A DNA stretch of 39,570 nt from JALUZX01 sp964561605. Its GTDB lineage: Bacteria; Planctomycetota; UBA1135; JALUZX01. The notes under the pieces were generated by a model. The model was not told the origin of the DNA. It saw only the letters and a list, made by a program, of their open reading frames with translations, and searched no databases. This document shows, piece after piece, positions 24,659 to 32,828 of this stretch. Position 1 is the first letter of the stretch, and each line of letters begins with the position of its first letter. The stretch is from the NCBI GenBank assembly GCA_964561605.1, contig CAZLQD010000032.1, positions 1 through 39,570 of the forward strand, read 5' to 3'. A program made the position numbers and the translations under genes.

Positions 24659-26053
24659 ATGACGCCGACCTGGCTCCTGGAGATGGAGGCGAGGATCGAC
24701 CGCGCCTTGCCCGAGGACGGAATGACCAGGCTCGTGAAGATCGGGCCGGGGATCCTGGAAAGGGCGGGAGAAATCTTCCGGGAACTCTTCCCCGGAAAGG
24801 CCGCCCTGATCGTGGCCGACGTGAACACCTTTCCCGCCGCCGGGGAGCGGGTCCGATCCGCCCTCTCCCGCGCGGGCTGTCCCGCAGAAGAGCCTTTCGT
24901 CTATCCCCAGAAGGACCTCCACGCCGAGACCCCCCAGGTCGAGGCCCTCAGGGAGAGACTGGCCTCCTCCCGGGCCGTTGCCTTCTGCGTCGGCTCGGGC
25001 ACCCTCAACGACCTGACCAAGCTGGCCTCTCACCAGGTGGGCCGCCCCTACATGGTGGCCGCCACGGCGGCCTCGGTGGACGGATTCACTGCTTACGGAG
25101 CATCCATCACGGACCGGGGTTTCAAGCAGACTTTCTACTGCCCGGCACCTTTGGCTCTCCTGGCGGACCTGGAGGTGGTGGCCTCCGCCCCCGAAGGCAT
25201 GAACCCCGCCGGATACGCCGATCTCCTGGCCAAGATCCCCGCGGGAGCCGACTGGATCCTGGCCGACGCATTGGAGGTGGAGCCCATCCACCCCAAGGCT
25301 TGGGAACTGGTCCAGGGAAGACTCCGGGAGTGGCTCTCCGATCCGGAGGGCGTGGCCCGGGGCGACCTGGAGGCCCTGGGAAACCTCATGGAAGGGCTGG
25401 TCTTCTCGGGTCTCGCCATGCAGGCCGCCCGGTCATCCCGGGCCGCTTCCGGGGCGGAGCACCTCTTCAGCCACCTCTGGGACAACCAGGGCCACACCTA
25501 CCGCGGGAAGGCTCCCTCCCACGGTTTCAAGGTCGGCGTGGGGACCCTGGCCACCTCGGCCTCCTTCGAAAGGCTCCTGGCAATGGACCCGGCGGGCCTC
25601 GAGACCGACCCGGCCGCCCTCGCCCGCCGCAGGCCCACCAGGGAGGAAGTGGAGGACAGGGTCCGCCGGGCCTTCCCCCACTCCCCCCTGACCGAGCAGG
25701 TCCTGGAACAGAGCCTGGCCAAGTTCGCGGAGCCGGAAGTACTGGCCTCCCGCCTCGAAAGGCTGAAAACCCTCTGGCCCGACCTCACGGCGAAGATCTC
25801 CGCCCAAGTCCTCCCACCCTCGGAAATTCGAAAAATGCTTAAATCCGCAACTGCGCCCTCCTCGCCCGAGGATATCGGAATCTCCCGGGAGCGCCTCCAC
25901 GAAAGCTACGCCCTGGCCGGAATGATCCGCTCGCGCTACACCATCCTGGACCTCCTCTCCGAGGCGGACTGGTGGGAAGCCTGCGTGGACGACCTCTTCC
26001 GTCCGAACGGATTCTTCGCCGGAGGGGAAACACGGGGAGGATCCCTCCGATGA
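24659..26053 (+). CDS. araM: sn-glycerol-1-phosphate dehydrogenase (AraM/EgsA family)
   Basis: A 464-residue NAD(P)-dependent dehydrogenase of the iron-alcohol-dehydrogenase superfamily, expected to interconvert dihydroxyacetone phosphate and sn-glycerol-1-phosphate. Visible motifs are VGSGTLNDLTK (111-121), VAATAASVDGFTA (133-145), the metal ligand D188 in GYADLLAKIPAGADW, H268 in SGAEHLFSHLWD and H288 in PSHGFKVGVG. All three metal ligands are present, so the enzyme is probably active. It is longer than Bacillus AraM (about 394 residues), with an extra C-terminal part that includes ISRERLHESYALAGMIRSRYTILDLL. ATG at 24659 has AAGGAG 8 bases upstream. The stop overlaps the next start (ATGA). 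In bacteria this family serves ether-type phospholipid synthesis or polyol-phosphate catabolism. The neighbours here, G3P dehydrogenase, a transporter and a SorC regulator, favour catabolism. Confidence 0.88.
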   Translation: MTPTWLLEMEARIDRALPEDGMTRLVKIGPGILERAGEIFRELFPGKAALIVADVNTFPAAGERVRSALSRAGCPAEEPFVYPQKDLHAETPQVEALRERLASSRAVAFCVGSGTLNDLTKLASHQVGRPYMVAATAASVDGFTAYGASITDRGFKQTFYCPAPLALLADLEVVASAPEGMNPAGYADLLAKIPAGADWILADALEVEPIHPKAWELVQGRLREWLSDPEGVARGDLEALGNLMEGLVFSGLAMQAARSSRAASGAEHLFSHLWDNQGHTYRGKAPSHGFKVGVGTLATSASFERLLAMDPAGLETDPAALARRRPTREEVEDRVRRAFPHSPLTEQVLEQSLAKFAEPEVLASRLERLKTLWPDLTAKISAQVLPPSEIRKMLKSATAPSSPEDIGISRERLHESYALAGMIRSRYTILDLLSEADWWEACVDDLFRPNGFFAGGETRGGSLR

Positions 26054-27534
26054 GCACACCGGAAAACCGAAAAGGAAAGAGCCCCCTCTTAGGAATCCCC
26101 GCCGCCAGGGGGGAGAAGCCCCTGGACATCCTCGTCGTGGGCGGGGGAATCGTGGGGGCCGGGGTGGCCCGGGACGCCGCAATGAGAGGGCTCTGGGTCG
26201 GCCTGGTGGAACAGTACGACTTCGCCTGGGGCACCTCCTCCAGGAGCACCCGCCTCCTCCACGGCGGCCTGCGCTATCTGGCCCAGGGAAGGGTGGGCCT
26301 GGTCCGCCAGGCGAGCAAGGAGAAGGGCATCCTGCACAGGATCGCCCCCCACCTGGCCGACCCCCTTCCCTTCTACTTCCCCTGCTACCAGGGGACCTCC
26401 TGGCCGGCGTGGAAACTCAAGCTGGGCGTAAAGGTCTACGATCTGCTCTGCGGGAAGCTCCTCCTGGGGAAGTCCCGCTCCCTCGACGCGGAAGAGATGG
26501 CCCGGGAGATCCCCGGCCTGGAGAGAAAGGGCCTCAAAGGCGGGGTCCGGTATTTCGACGCCCTCACCCAGGACGCCAGGCTCGTCCTGGACACTCTCTC
26601 CTCGGCGGCCCGCCACGGAGCCCTCCTGGGAAACTACACCAGGCTGAAGGACGCCGCTCCCCGGGGGAAGACCTGGATCTGCACCCTGGAGGACACCTTC
26701 ACGGGAGAGACCTGGGAGGTGGAGACCCGCTCGGTGATCAACGCCGCCGGCCCGTGGGCGGAGAAACTCCCCCACAGCGGGGTGAAGCTCCGCCTCACCA
26801 AGGGAGTGCATCTCGTGATCCCGGCGGGGCGCCTCACCCTCCCCGGGGCGGTGGTCTTCACCGACGGGGACCGGATCCTCTTCGCAATCCCCTGGGGGGA
26901 AAGGACCATCCTGGGGACGACCGACACGGACTACGAAGGCCGTCCCGAGGACGTACGGGCCCGCTGGGAGGACGTGGATTACATCCTCACTGTCGTAAAC
27001 CGAAACTTCCCCGGCCTGCGTCTCGGGCCGGAAGACCTGAAGGGGGTCTGGGCGGGCCTCAGGCCCCTCCTCTCCAGCAAGAAGGGCGGACCATCGGACA
27101 TCTCCAGGGCCCACAAGATCCGTATGCCCCACCCGGGCTGGATCGACGTGGCGGGAGGAAAGCTCACCACCTACCGGCTCATGGGCGAGGAGGCCGTGGA
27201 TCACGCCGCCCGCTACATCGGAAGGAAGATCCCCCCCAGCCCGACGGCCCGGACCCCCCTCCTGGAAGGAAAGGAACCGACCTTCACGGGCATACTCCCT
27301 CCCCCCATAACGGAAGAAGCCGTGGACTACTATTGCCGGGAAGAGTGGGCCCGCCGCCTGGAGGACGTCCTGGTGCGCCGGACGAGCTGGCTCTACTACC
27401 TGGACGACCCGAGGGACACGGCCGAGAAGACCGCCCGCTGGATGGCCTCCCGCCTGGGCTGGTCCGAGGAGGAGACTCAAAAGGAGGTCGAGGCCTTCCT
27501 CCAGCAGGAAACCCTTCCCCGAAAGGACGACTGA
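26050..27534 (+). CDS. glpD: FAD-dependent glycerol-3-phosphate dehydrogenase (GlpD/GlpA family)
   Basis: Oxidises sn-glycerol-3-phosphate to dihydroxyacetone phosphate at the inner face of the membrane, passing electrons to the quinone pool. The 494-residue protein has the FAD-binding motif LDILVVGGGIVGAGVARDAA near residues 25-44, followed by AWGTSSRSTRLLHGGLRYLAQG, the substrate-site motif of the family. INAAGPWAEKL, ILGTTDTDYEG and VAGGKLTTYRLMGEEAVDHA follow as expected. The C-terminal domain (from about 400) matches the DAO_C extension. ATG at 26050 overlaps the stop of the preceding gene by 4 bp, and the transporter gene begins directly after the stop. Menaquinone, made by genes elsewhere in this window, is the plausible electron acceptor. 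Confidence 0.92.
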   Translation: MSTPENRKGKSPLLGIPAARGEKPLDILVVGGGIVGAGVARDAAMRGLWVGLVEQYDFAWGTSSRSTRLLHGGLRYLAQGRVGLVRQASKEKGILHRIAPHLADPLPFYFPCYQGTSWPAWKLKLGVKVYDLLCGKLLLGKSRSLDAEEMAREIPGLERKGLKGGVRYFDALTQDARLVLDTLSSAARHGALLGNYTRLKDAAPRGKTWICTLEDTFTGETWEVETRSVINAAGPWAEKLPHSGVKLRLTKGVHLVIPAGRLTLPGAVVFTDGDRILFAIPWGERTILGTTDTDYEGRPEDVRARWEDVDYILTVVNRNFPGLRLGPEDLKGVWAGLRPLLSSKKGGPSDISRAHKIRMPHPGWIDVAGGKLTTYRLMGEEAVDHAARYIGRKIPPSPTARTPLLEGKEPTFTGILPPPITEEAVDYYCREEWARRLEDVLVRRTSWLYYLDDPRDTAEKTARWMASRLGWSEEETQKEVEAFLQQETLPRKDD

Positions 27535-28944
27535 ATGAACCCCAGGGAGAACGCACCGGCAAAGGGAAACCTCCTTCGCAGACTTCTCTCGGTCTACGAG
27601 CCGCCGCCCCCGGCGGAGAAGGCCGTTCCGCCGGAGCGGATCCCAGGGGAATTCAAGAAGCGCCGGGCCGGGGTCATGGCCGTCACCATCATCGGGTACG
27701 CGACCTTCTACCTGGTCCGGAAAAACCTCTCCGTGGCCATGCCTTCCATGGAGAAGGACCTGGGTATCTCCAAATCCGATCTGGGCACCTTCCTCACCCT
27801 CCACGGCCTGCTCTATGGAGTCTCCAAGTTCTTCAACGGCTTCCTGGCGGACCGGGCCCACCCGGCCCGCTTCATGGCCACAGGTCTCATCCTGGCGGCC
27901 CTGGCCAACGTCTTCTTCGGCCTCAGCGGAGCGGTGCTCACCTTCGGCCTCTTTTGGATGATCAACGGCTACTTCCAGGGAATGGGCTTCCCCCCCTGCG
28001 CCCGCTCCATCACCCACTGGTTCAGCCCGAGCGAGCGGGCCACGAAATTCTCCATCTGGAACACATCCCACTCCATCGGCGCCGCACTGGCCCTCATCCT
28101 GGGGGGATACCTGGCAGGTATCGACTGGAGGCTCTGCTTTTTCGTGCCTGCCGGGATCGCGGCCCTGATCGCCCTCTTCCTCGTCCTCAGGCTTCCCGAC
28201 ACGCCCCGCTCCGTGGGACTCCCCCCGGTGGAAGAGTTCCGGGGCGACGCCCAGGCCGACCAGGAGGACCGGCGCCGGAAGGAACTGGACGCCAAGGAGT
28301 TCCGGGCCTTCCTCAAGCGCCGGGTCTTCGGGAATCCCCGCATGTGGGTCCTGGCCCTGGCCAACTTCTTCGTCTACACCGTGCGCTACTCCATCCTCGA
28401 CTGGGGCCCCACCTTCCTCCAGCAGGAAAAGGGGGTCTCCATCCAGGCCTCGGCGTGGATCACGGCCTCCTTCGAGATCAGCGGCATCGTGGGGATGCTC
28501 GTGGGGGGCATCGTGACGGACCGCCTCTTCAAAGGCCGGGCCGGGAGGGCCTCTCTCGCCTACATGGCCGTCTGCGCCGTATTCCTCTTTCTCTTCTGGA
28601 GGATTCCTTCCCACGACCCCTTGGTCTACGTCTTCTTCCTCTGCGGGATCGGGTTCTTCATCTACGGGCCCCAGTGCCTGGTGGGGGTCATCGCCGCCAA
28701 CCTGGCCACCAAGCGGGCGGCCGCCACGGCCATCGGGCTCACGGGGATCTTCGGGTACGCCAGCACATCCCTCTCCGGCTGGGGCATGGGCAAGCTCGTG
28801 GACAGTTTCGGCTGGAAGGCGGGATTCGCCATGCTCGTAGCCTCGGCCTTCATCGCCGCCGTCCTCTTCCTCGGGCTCTGGAACGTGGATCCCCAGACCG
28901 AGCTGGACGTAACCTCCGCAGAAGCAGGTTCCAAGGAAGAGTAA
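27535..28944 (+). CDS. OPA-family (GlpT/UhpT-like) organophosphate:phosphate antiporter
   Basis: A 469-residue major facilitator transporter with about 12 hydrophobic helices. The segment GYATFYLVRKNLSVAMPSME matches the OPA signature around the substrate-binding arginine, and GYFQGMGFPPCARSITHWFS matches the conserved loop of GlpT, UhpT and PgtP proteins. A charged central loop (about residues 230-260, EEFRGDAQADQEDRRRKELD) divides the two halves. By family it exchanges an organic phosphate for inorganic phosphate. The operon with G1P and G3P dehydrogenases makes a glycerophosphate the likely cargo; hexose phosphate or phosphoglycerate cannot be excluded. ATG at 27535 is immediately after the glpD stop (TGAATG). 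It ends the operon; a palindromic element begins 19 bp after its stop. Confidence 0.88.
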   Translation: MNPRENAPAKGNLLRRLLSVYEPPPPAEKAVPPERIPGEFKKRRAGVMAVTIIGYATFYLVRKNLSVAMPSMEKDLGISKSDLGTFLTLHGLLYGVSKFFNGFLADRAHPARFMATGLILAALANVFFGLSGAVLTFGLFWMINGYFQGMGFPPCARSITHWFSPSERATKFSIWNTSHSIGAALALILGGYLAGIDWRLCFFVPAGIAALIALFLVLRLPDTPRSVGLPPVEEFRGDAQADQEDRRRKELDAKEFRAFLKRRVFGNPRMWVLALANFFVYTVRYSILDWGPTFLQQEKGVSIQASAWITASFEISGIVGMLVGGIVTDRLFKGRAGRASLAYMAVCAVFLFLFWRIPSHDPLVYVFFLCGIGFFIYGPQCLVGVIAANLATKRAAATAIGLTGIFGYASTSLSGWGMGKLVDSFGWKAGFAMLVASAFIAAVLFLGLWNVDPQTELDVTSAEAGSKEE

Positions 28945-28963
28945 GCCCTAAGTTCTCCCGGCC

Positions 28964-29021
28964 CCCCTGACGTCGGGGAATCCTGTTCTCCGAACAGGCT
29001 TCCCCGCCGGCAGGGGCTGAC
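28964..29021. repeat. B-type palindromic arm
   Basis: CCCCTGACGTCGGGGAA opens at 28964. The inner hairpin is CCTGTTC (28982-28988), TCC, GAACAGG (28992-28998), a perfect 7-bp stem; related copies read CCTGTTC/GAACAGT there. The arm ends GCCGGCAGGGGCTGAC at 29021. A short spacer leads to the A-derived unit at 29035. Confidence 0.85.
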
Positions 29022-29034
29022 GAACGTTTTGTAC

Positions 29035-29150
29035 GTCAGCCCCGGCCGGCTCGGGCATGGGCGAAGCCCTCCTTCCTCCAACTCGTCAGCCCCGGCCGGC
29101 CGAGGTCTGGGTCGCAAGACCCAGACCGAGGACGTCCGGGGAGTGGCTCC
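29035..29150. repeat. 50-bp unit followed by a complete A-type arm
   Basis: GTCAGCCCCGGCCGGC at 29035 begins a 50-bp unit with its own small hairpin GGGC-GAA-GCCC. A second GTCAGCCCCGGCCGGCCGAG begins exactly 50 bp on, at 29085, and opens an A arm with hairpin GTCTGGGTC (29105-29113), GCAA, GACCCAGAC (29118-29126), outer stem closing CCGGGG (29136-29141) and AGTGGCTCC. No B arm follows: the sequence diverges after 29150. Confidence 0.85.
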
Positions 29151-29231
29151 AGAAAAAACCGGTTCCCAGGTTCCCGGATCCACCCTCCCCCCCCAAAGGG
29201 CACGAAAGCGGGGTCGAAACCAGCCGTGTCA

Positions 29232-29248
29232 TGTAACCTGGATGTAAT
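29232..29248 (+). promoter_or_regulatory. Candidate direct-repeat operator (TGTAAC-N5-TGTAAT)
   Basis: TGTAAC (29232-29237) and TGTAAT (29243-29248) repeat with an 11-bp period, 51-67 bp before the chitinase start and just ahead of an AT-rich stretch that could hold the promoter. The site resembles the one at 10844-10860. Confidence 0.3.
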
Positions 29249-29298
29249 CTTTACCTATATTTCTACGACTCTACGACTCCATCCCCGGGAGGACCTCC

Positions 29299-31014
29299 AT
29301 GAAACCCCTCTGTCTCTTGCTGGGTATCCTGGCTTCCGCTCCACTCCTCCCTGCCCAGACGGGCAAGGTCTACGTGGAATTCAAAGTCACCTCCAACTGG
29401 AATTCCGCCTTCAGCGGTCAGATCAGCATCACCAACCACGCCTCCTGGACCATTTGGAACTGGAAACTGGAATTCGACTTCCAGCACAAGATCGTGAGCC
29501 TCTGGAACGCCGACTGGCGCCGCCTTCCCAGCGGCCGGGTGGTGATCGAACCAGGCAAGAAAATTTGGGTCCCCAAGAACCTGGAGCCCGGCAAGAAACT
29601 CACCTTCGGCTTCACCGCCAAGCCGGGCGGCACGATCCATACGCCTTCGAAGGGAACCCTTTGCGGCTACCCCATCGTTTTCAACGGGTATTCCAACGCT
29701 CCGCCCCCCTTGAAGCCCATCCCCGCCCCGGTCTGGCCGAAGAGGGTCTTCGCCCCCTACGTAGACGTCACCCAGTATCCTCCTTTCGACATCGTCGGTG
29801 CCGCCGGGGAGGCGGGGATCCAGTTCTTCACCCTGGCCTTCGTCGTCTCCAAGAGCACATCCAAGCCTGTTCCGAGCTGGGGCGGCTACTACCCCACGGA
29901 CAAAGGGTTCCTCCTTCCTGAAATCATCGCTCTCCGGAAGCTCGGCGCCGACGTGATCGTCTCCTTCGGGGGCCAGGCGGGGACCGAGCTCGCCGTGACG
30001 GCATCCAGCGTCCAGGAGCTGGTCAAGGTCTACCAGTCGGTGATCGACGCCTACAAGCTCACCCACATCGATTTCGACATCGAAGGCGCCTGGGTGGCCC
30101 ATCCCAAGTCCATCCAGCTCCGCTCCAAGGCCCTGGCGATCCTCCAGAAGAACGCCGCCAAGGCGGGGAGGGAACTGAAGATCTGGCTCACCCTCCCGGT
30201 CATGCCCTACGGTCTGGCCCCCGACGGGGTCAACGTAGTCAAGAGCGCCGTCGCCGCCGGTGTGGACCTGGCCGGGGTGAACATCATGGCCATGGACTAC
30301 GGCGGACCGACGACGCACATGGGCAAGGACGCCATCGACGCCGCTACGAACACCCACAAGCAACTCATGGGCATCCTCAAGAACAAGACCAGCCGGCAGG
30401 TCTGGTCCATGATCGGCATCACCCCCATGATCGGGAAGAACGACGTGAAGGGGGAATTCTTCTACCAGAAAGACATGCGGATGGTCCTGGCCTTCGCCAG
30501 GCAAAAGGAGATCGGCATGCTCTCCTTCTGGTCCATCACCCGGGACTTCCCGCCCCCGCCGGGCCAGATGGGCCAGCTCTCCCCCCACCACAGCGGAATT
30601 CCCCAGAAGCGCTTCGAGTTCTCACGGATCGCAGCCCCCTTCACTCCGCCATGGCGGAACCTGGGTCTGGGCCTTGCCGGCTCCGGGGGAATCCCCTCCC
30701 TGGAGGGAACGGGATCCCTCGTAGCAAGGCGGTCCTTCACCCTGGACCTGGCCAAGGGCCCGGCCCAAGCGCCGGCGGTCCTCGTGGCCGGTCCCAGCCG
30801 AAAGGACCTTCCCTTCCTGGGAGGGATCATGGTGCCCGCACCGGCGGTCTTCCTGGCAGGCGTAACCAACTCCTCGGGCGCCTTCCAGTGGAAGGCCCTC
30901 TGGCCGGGGAACACTCCCTTCGGTACGGCCCTCTACTACCAGGCATGGTGCCTGGACAAGGGAGGCCCCATGGGCGCCTCGGCGAGCAACGCATTGGAAA
31001 GCAGAAGCCGCTAG
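29299..31014 (+). CDS. Secreted GH18 chitinase with N-terminal CBM2-like domain
   Basis: A 571-residue exported enzyme. Signal peptide: residues 1-20 (MKPLCLLLGILASAPLLPAQ). Residues about 22-118 resemble a cellulose/chitin-binding CBM2: VEFKVTSNWNSAFSGQISIT, WTIWNWKLEFDF, SLWNADWRRLPSG, LEPGKKLTFGFTA, with exposed tryptophans. Residues about 145-430 form the GH18 barrel: FAPYVDVTQYPPFD, VIVSFGGQAG, and the catalytic DxDxE motif at 258-262 (IDFDIEG) with E262 as proton donor, then VNIMAMDYGG. The arrangement resembles bacterial ChiD/ChiC-type chitinases. Residues about 445-571 are the C-terminal module shared with three other secreted proteins. GGGAGG lies 6 bases before the ATG. A second GH18 gene begins 55 bp downstream and is probably co-transcribed. 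Confidence 0.88.
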   Translation: MKPLCLLLGILASAPLLPAQTGKVYVEFKVTSNWNSAFSGQISITNHASWTIWNWKLEFDFQHKIVSLWNADWRRLPSGRVVIEPGKKIWVPKNLEPGKKLTFGFTAKPGGTIHTPSKGTLCGYPIVFNGYSNAPPPLKPIPAPVWPKRVFAPYVDVTQYPPFDIVGAAGEAGIQFFTLAFVVSKSTSKPVPSWGGYYPTDKGFLLPEIIALRKLGADVIVSFGGQAGTELAVTASSVQELVKVYQSVIDAYKLTHIDFDIEGAWVAHPKSIQLRSKALAILQKNAAKAGRELKIWLTLPVMPYGLAPDGVNVVKSAVAAGVDLAGVNIMAMDYGGPTTHMGKDAIDAATNTHKQLMGILKNKTSRQVWSMIGITPMIGKNDVKGEFFYQKDMRMVLAFARQKEIGMLSFWSITRDFPPPPGQMGQLSPHHSGIPQKRFEFSRIAAPFTPPWRNLGLGLAGSGGIPSLEGTGSLVARRSFTLDLAKGPAQAPAVLVAGPSRKDLPFLGGIMVPAPAVFLAGVTNSSGAFQWKALWPGNTPFGTALYYQAWCLDKGGPMGASASNALESRSR

Positions 31015-31069
31015 CCCCCGCGGAAGAAATGGTCCTCAGGGAAACCCGATTCACGGAGAAACGCCCATC

Positions 31070-32695
31070 ATGAAACGAGCCACGCCCATTCTCTTCGCGG
31101 CCCTCGCTCTCGCAAGTGCATCCGCCCTCTCCCAGAAAACACCGGCCAAGCGGGTCATCGGCTACTTCGTCTCCTGGGGGGTCTACCTTCGCAACTACCA
31201 CGTTGCGAACATCCCTGCAACCCAAGTGACCCACATCAACTACGCCTTCGCAAAGATCGTGAACGGGCGGATCGCCCTGGGCGATCCATACGCGGATACC
31301 CAGAAGTTCTATCCCGGAGACTCCTGGAAGCCGGGCACGCTCAGGGGGTGTTTCCACCAGCTCCAGATCCTGAAAAAGAAACACCCGCACTTGAAGGTTC
31401 TCATCTCCATCGGGGGATGGACCTGGTCGGGGAGGTTCTCCGACGCCGTCCTGACCTCCGCCTCGCGGAAGACCTTCGCCCGGTCCATCGTGGACTTCGT
31501 CGTCCGCTACGGTTTCGACGGGGCCGACATCGACTGGGAGTATCCCGGCGGGGGGGGAAAACCCGGCAACATCAGCCGCCCCCAGGACCCCAAGAACTTC
31601 ACCCTCTTCCTTTCCGAACTGCGGAAACAGTTCACCGCCAAGAGCCAGGTCACGGGAAAGAAATACCTTCTCACCATAGCCGCCTCTGCGGACGCCCGGA
31701 AGATCGCCCGCCTGGAAGTGGCCAAGATCCATCCCCTCCTGGACTGGATCAATCTCATGAGCTACGACTTCCACGGCCCCTGGAAGGGCGTCCCCGACCC
31801 GGTGACCAATTTCAACACGCCCCTCTACGCCGTGAAGGGCGACCCTTGCCCCGCTCCCTTCAACACCACCTTCAACGTCTCCCGGGCCGTGGAGGAATAC
31901 CTCAAGCGGGGTGTGCCCCGGGAGAAGCTCAACGTGGGCCTGGCCTTCTACGGCCGTGGGTTCGGAGGAGCCACGGGTGGAAAGAACGGCCTCTACGCGA
32001 AGTACACCGGTCCCGCGCCCATGGGCACCTGGGAACGGGGCGTCTTCGATTATACGGATCTCAAGAAAAACTACATCGGGAAAGCCGGGTTCCGGGTCTT
32101 CCGCCATCCCGGAGCCAGGGTCCCCTGGATCTACAATCCCTCCAGGCAGGTCATGATCAGCTACGACGACCCCCGCTCCATCACGGAGAAGGCCTGGTTC
32201 GTCCAGGCCAGGGGCCTGGGAGGGATCATGTTCTGGGAGTTCAGTTGTGACCGGGACAGGGATCTCCTCTCTCCAGTGAGCCGGATCCTTCGCGGCAAGG
32301 CAGAACTCTGGTCTCCCCTGGCCAAGGTCAGCCTGGCCAAGCCGGCCTCTCCGGCCTTCCACATCGAGGGAGGGACCTGGAGGGCCGGGCGGACCTACAT
32401 CCTCCTGGGATCGGCCCGAGGCTCTTTCCCGGGAACACCCCTCCCAGGCGGAATCCTTCCCCTCAACCTGGACAACTTCACCTGGTGGGCCCTTTCCAAC
32501 CCGGCCTTCTTCTCCGGGGCGGTGGGAGTCCTGGACCAGAAGGGGGCCGCCCAGGCGGTGCTGAACTTGAGGGGACTTGCTCTCCCCCCGGCCCTGGCGG
32601 GAACCTACCTCACCTTCTCTGCCTGGACTCTGAAGAATCCTGCGGGCCTGGACGGCGAGGAGTCCAACGCCCTGGACATCTTCTTCATCCCCTGA
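31070..32695 (+). CDS. Secreted GH18 chitinase (ChiA/ChiB-like)
   Basis: A 541-residue exported enzyme. Signal peptide: residues 1-21 (MKRATPILFAALALASASAL). The GH18 domain begins with VIGYFVSWGVYLRNYHVANI and THINYAFAKI. SIGGWTWSGRFSD and the full catalytic motif DGADIDWEYP follow, with D150, D153, D155 and proton donor E157. INLMSYDFHGPW, GLAFYGRGFGG and GGIMFWEFSCD complete the barrel near residue 405. The YGRGF segment marks the alpha/beta insertion subfamily that includes processive exochitinases. Residues about 425-541 are the shared C-terminal module, more diverged here than in the other three. A GGAGA at longer than usual spacing precedes the ATG. The two chitinases differ in subfamily and in the presence of the CBM2, so they probably play complementary endo/exo roles. 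Confidence 0.88.
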   Translation: MKRATPILFAALALASASALSQKTPAKRVIGYFVSWGVYLRNYHVANIPATQVTHINYAFAKIVNGRIALGDPYADTQKFYPGDSWKPGTLRGCFHQLQILKKKHPHLKVLISIGGWTWSGRFSDAVLTSASRKTFARSIVDFVVRYGFDGADIDWEYPGGGGKPGNISRPQDPKNFTLFLSELRKQFTAKSQVTGKKYLLTIAASADARKIARLEVAKIHPLLDWINLMSYDFHGPWKGVPDPVTNFNTPLYAVKGDPCPAPFNTTFNVSRAVEEYLKRGVPREKLNVGLAFYGRGFGGATGGKNGLYAKYTGPAPMGTWERGVFDYTDLKKNYIGKAGFRVFRHPGARVPWIYNPSRQVMISYDDPRSITEKAWFVQARGLGGIMFWEFSCDRDRDLLSPVSRILRGKAELWSPLAKVSLAKPASPAFHIEGGTWRAGRTYILLGSARGSFPGTPLPGGILPLNLDNFTWWALSNPAFFSGAVGVLDQKGAAQAVLNLRGLALPPALAGTYLTFSAWTLKNPAGLDGEESNALDIFFIP

Positions 32696-32720
32696 GGGAA
32701 ATTCCCCGTCTTCCTTTCGG

Positions 32721-32747
32721 CCGATACGATCCCTTGGATCGTATCGG
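32721..32747. terminator. Perfect 12-bp hairpin between convergent genes
   Basis: CCGATACGATCC (32721-32732), loop CTT, GGATCGTATCGG (32736-32747). The following GGCCGGGGCTGCCGGCGG and GGGGCCGACGATGAA recall the tail of the B-type palindromic arms, so this may be a relative of that family that now serves as a bidirectional terminator. There is no T tract. Confidence 0.5.
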
Positions 32748-32828
32748 CACCGCCGGCCGGGGCTGCCGGCGGACTACCGGGGCCGACGATGAAGGGGCCG
32801 GAATTCCATACCCTGAAATTGCGGAACG

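Larger units (their letters stand above)
28945..29298. other. Intergenic region with palindromic repeats and the chitinase promoter
   Basis: A 354-bp gap after the glycerol-phosphate operon. The first 200 bp are palindromic repeat arms (listed). From about 29220 the base composition turns AT-rich (TAACCTGGATGTAATCTTTA, TATATTTC), which probably marks the promoter of the first GH18 gene. No gene is seen. Confidence 0.6.
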
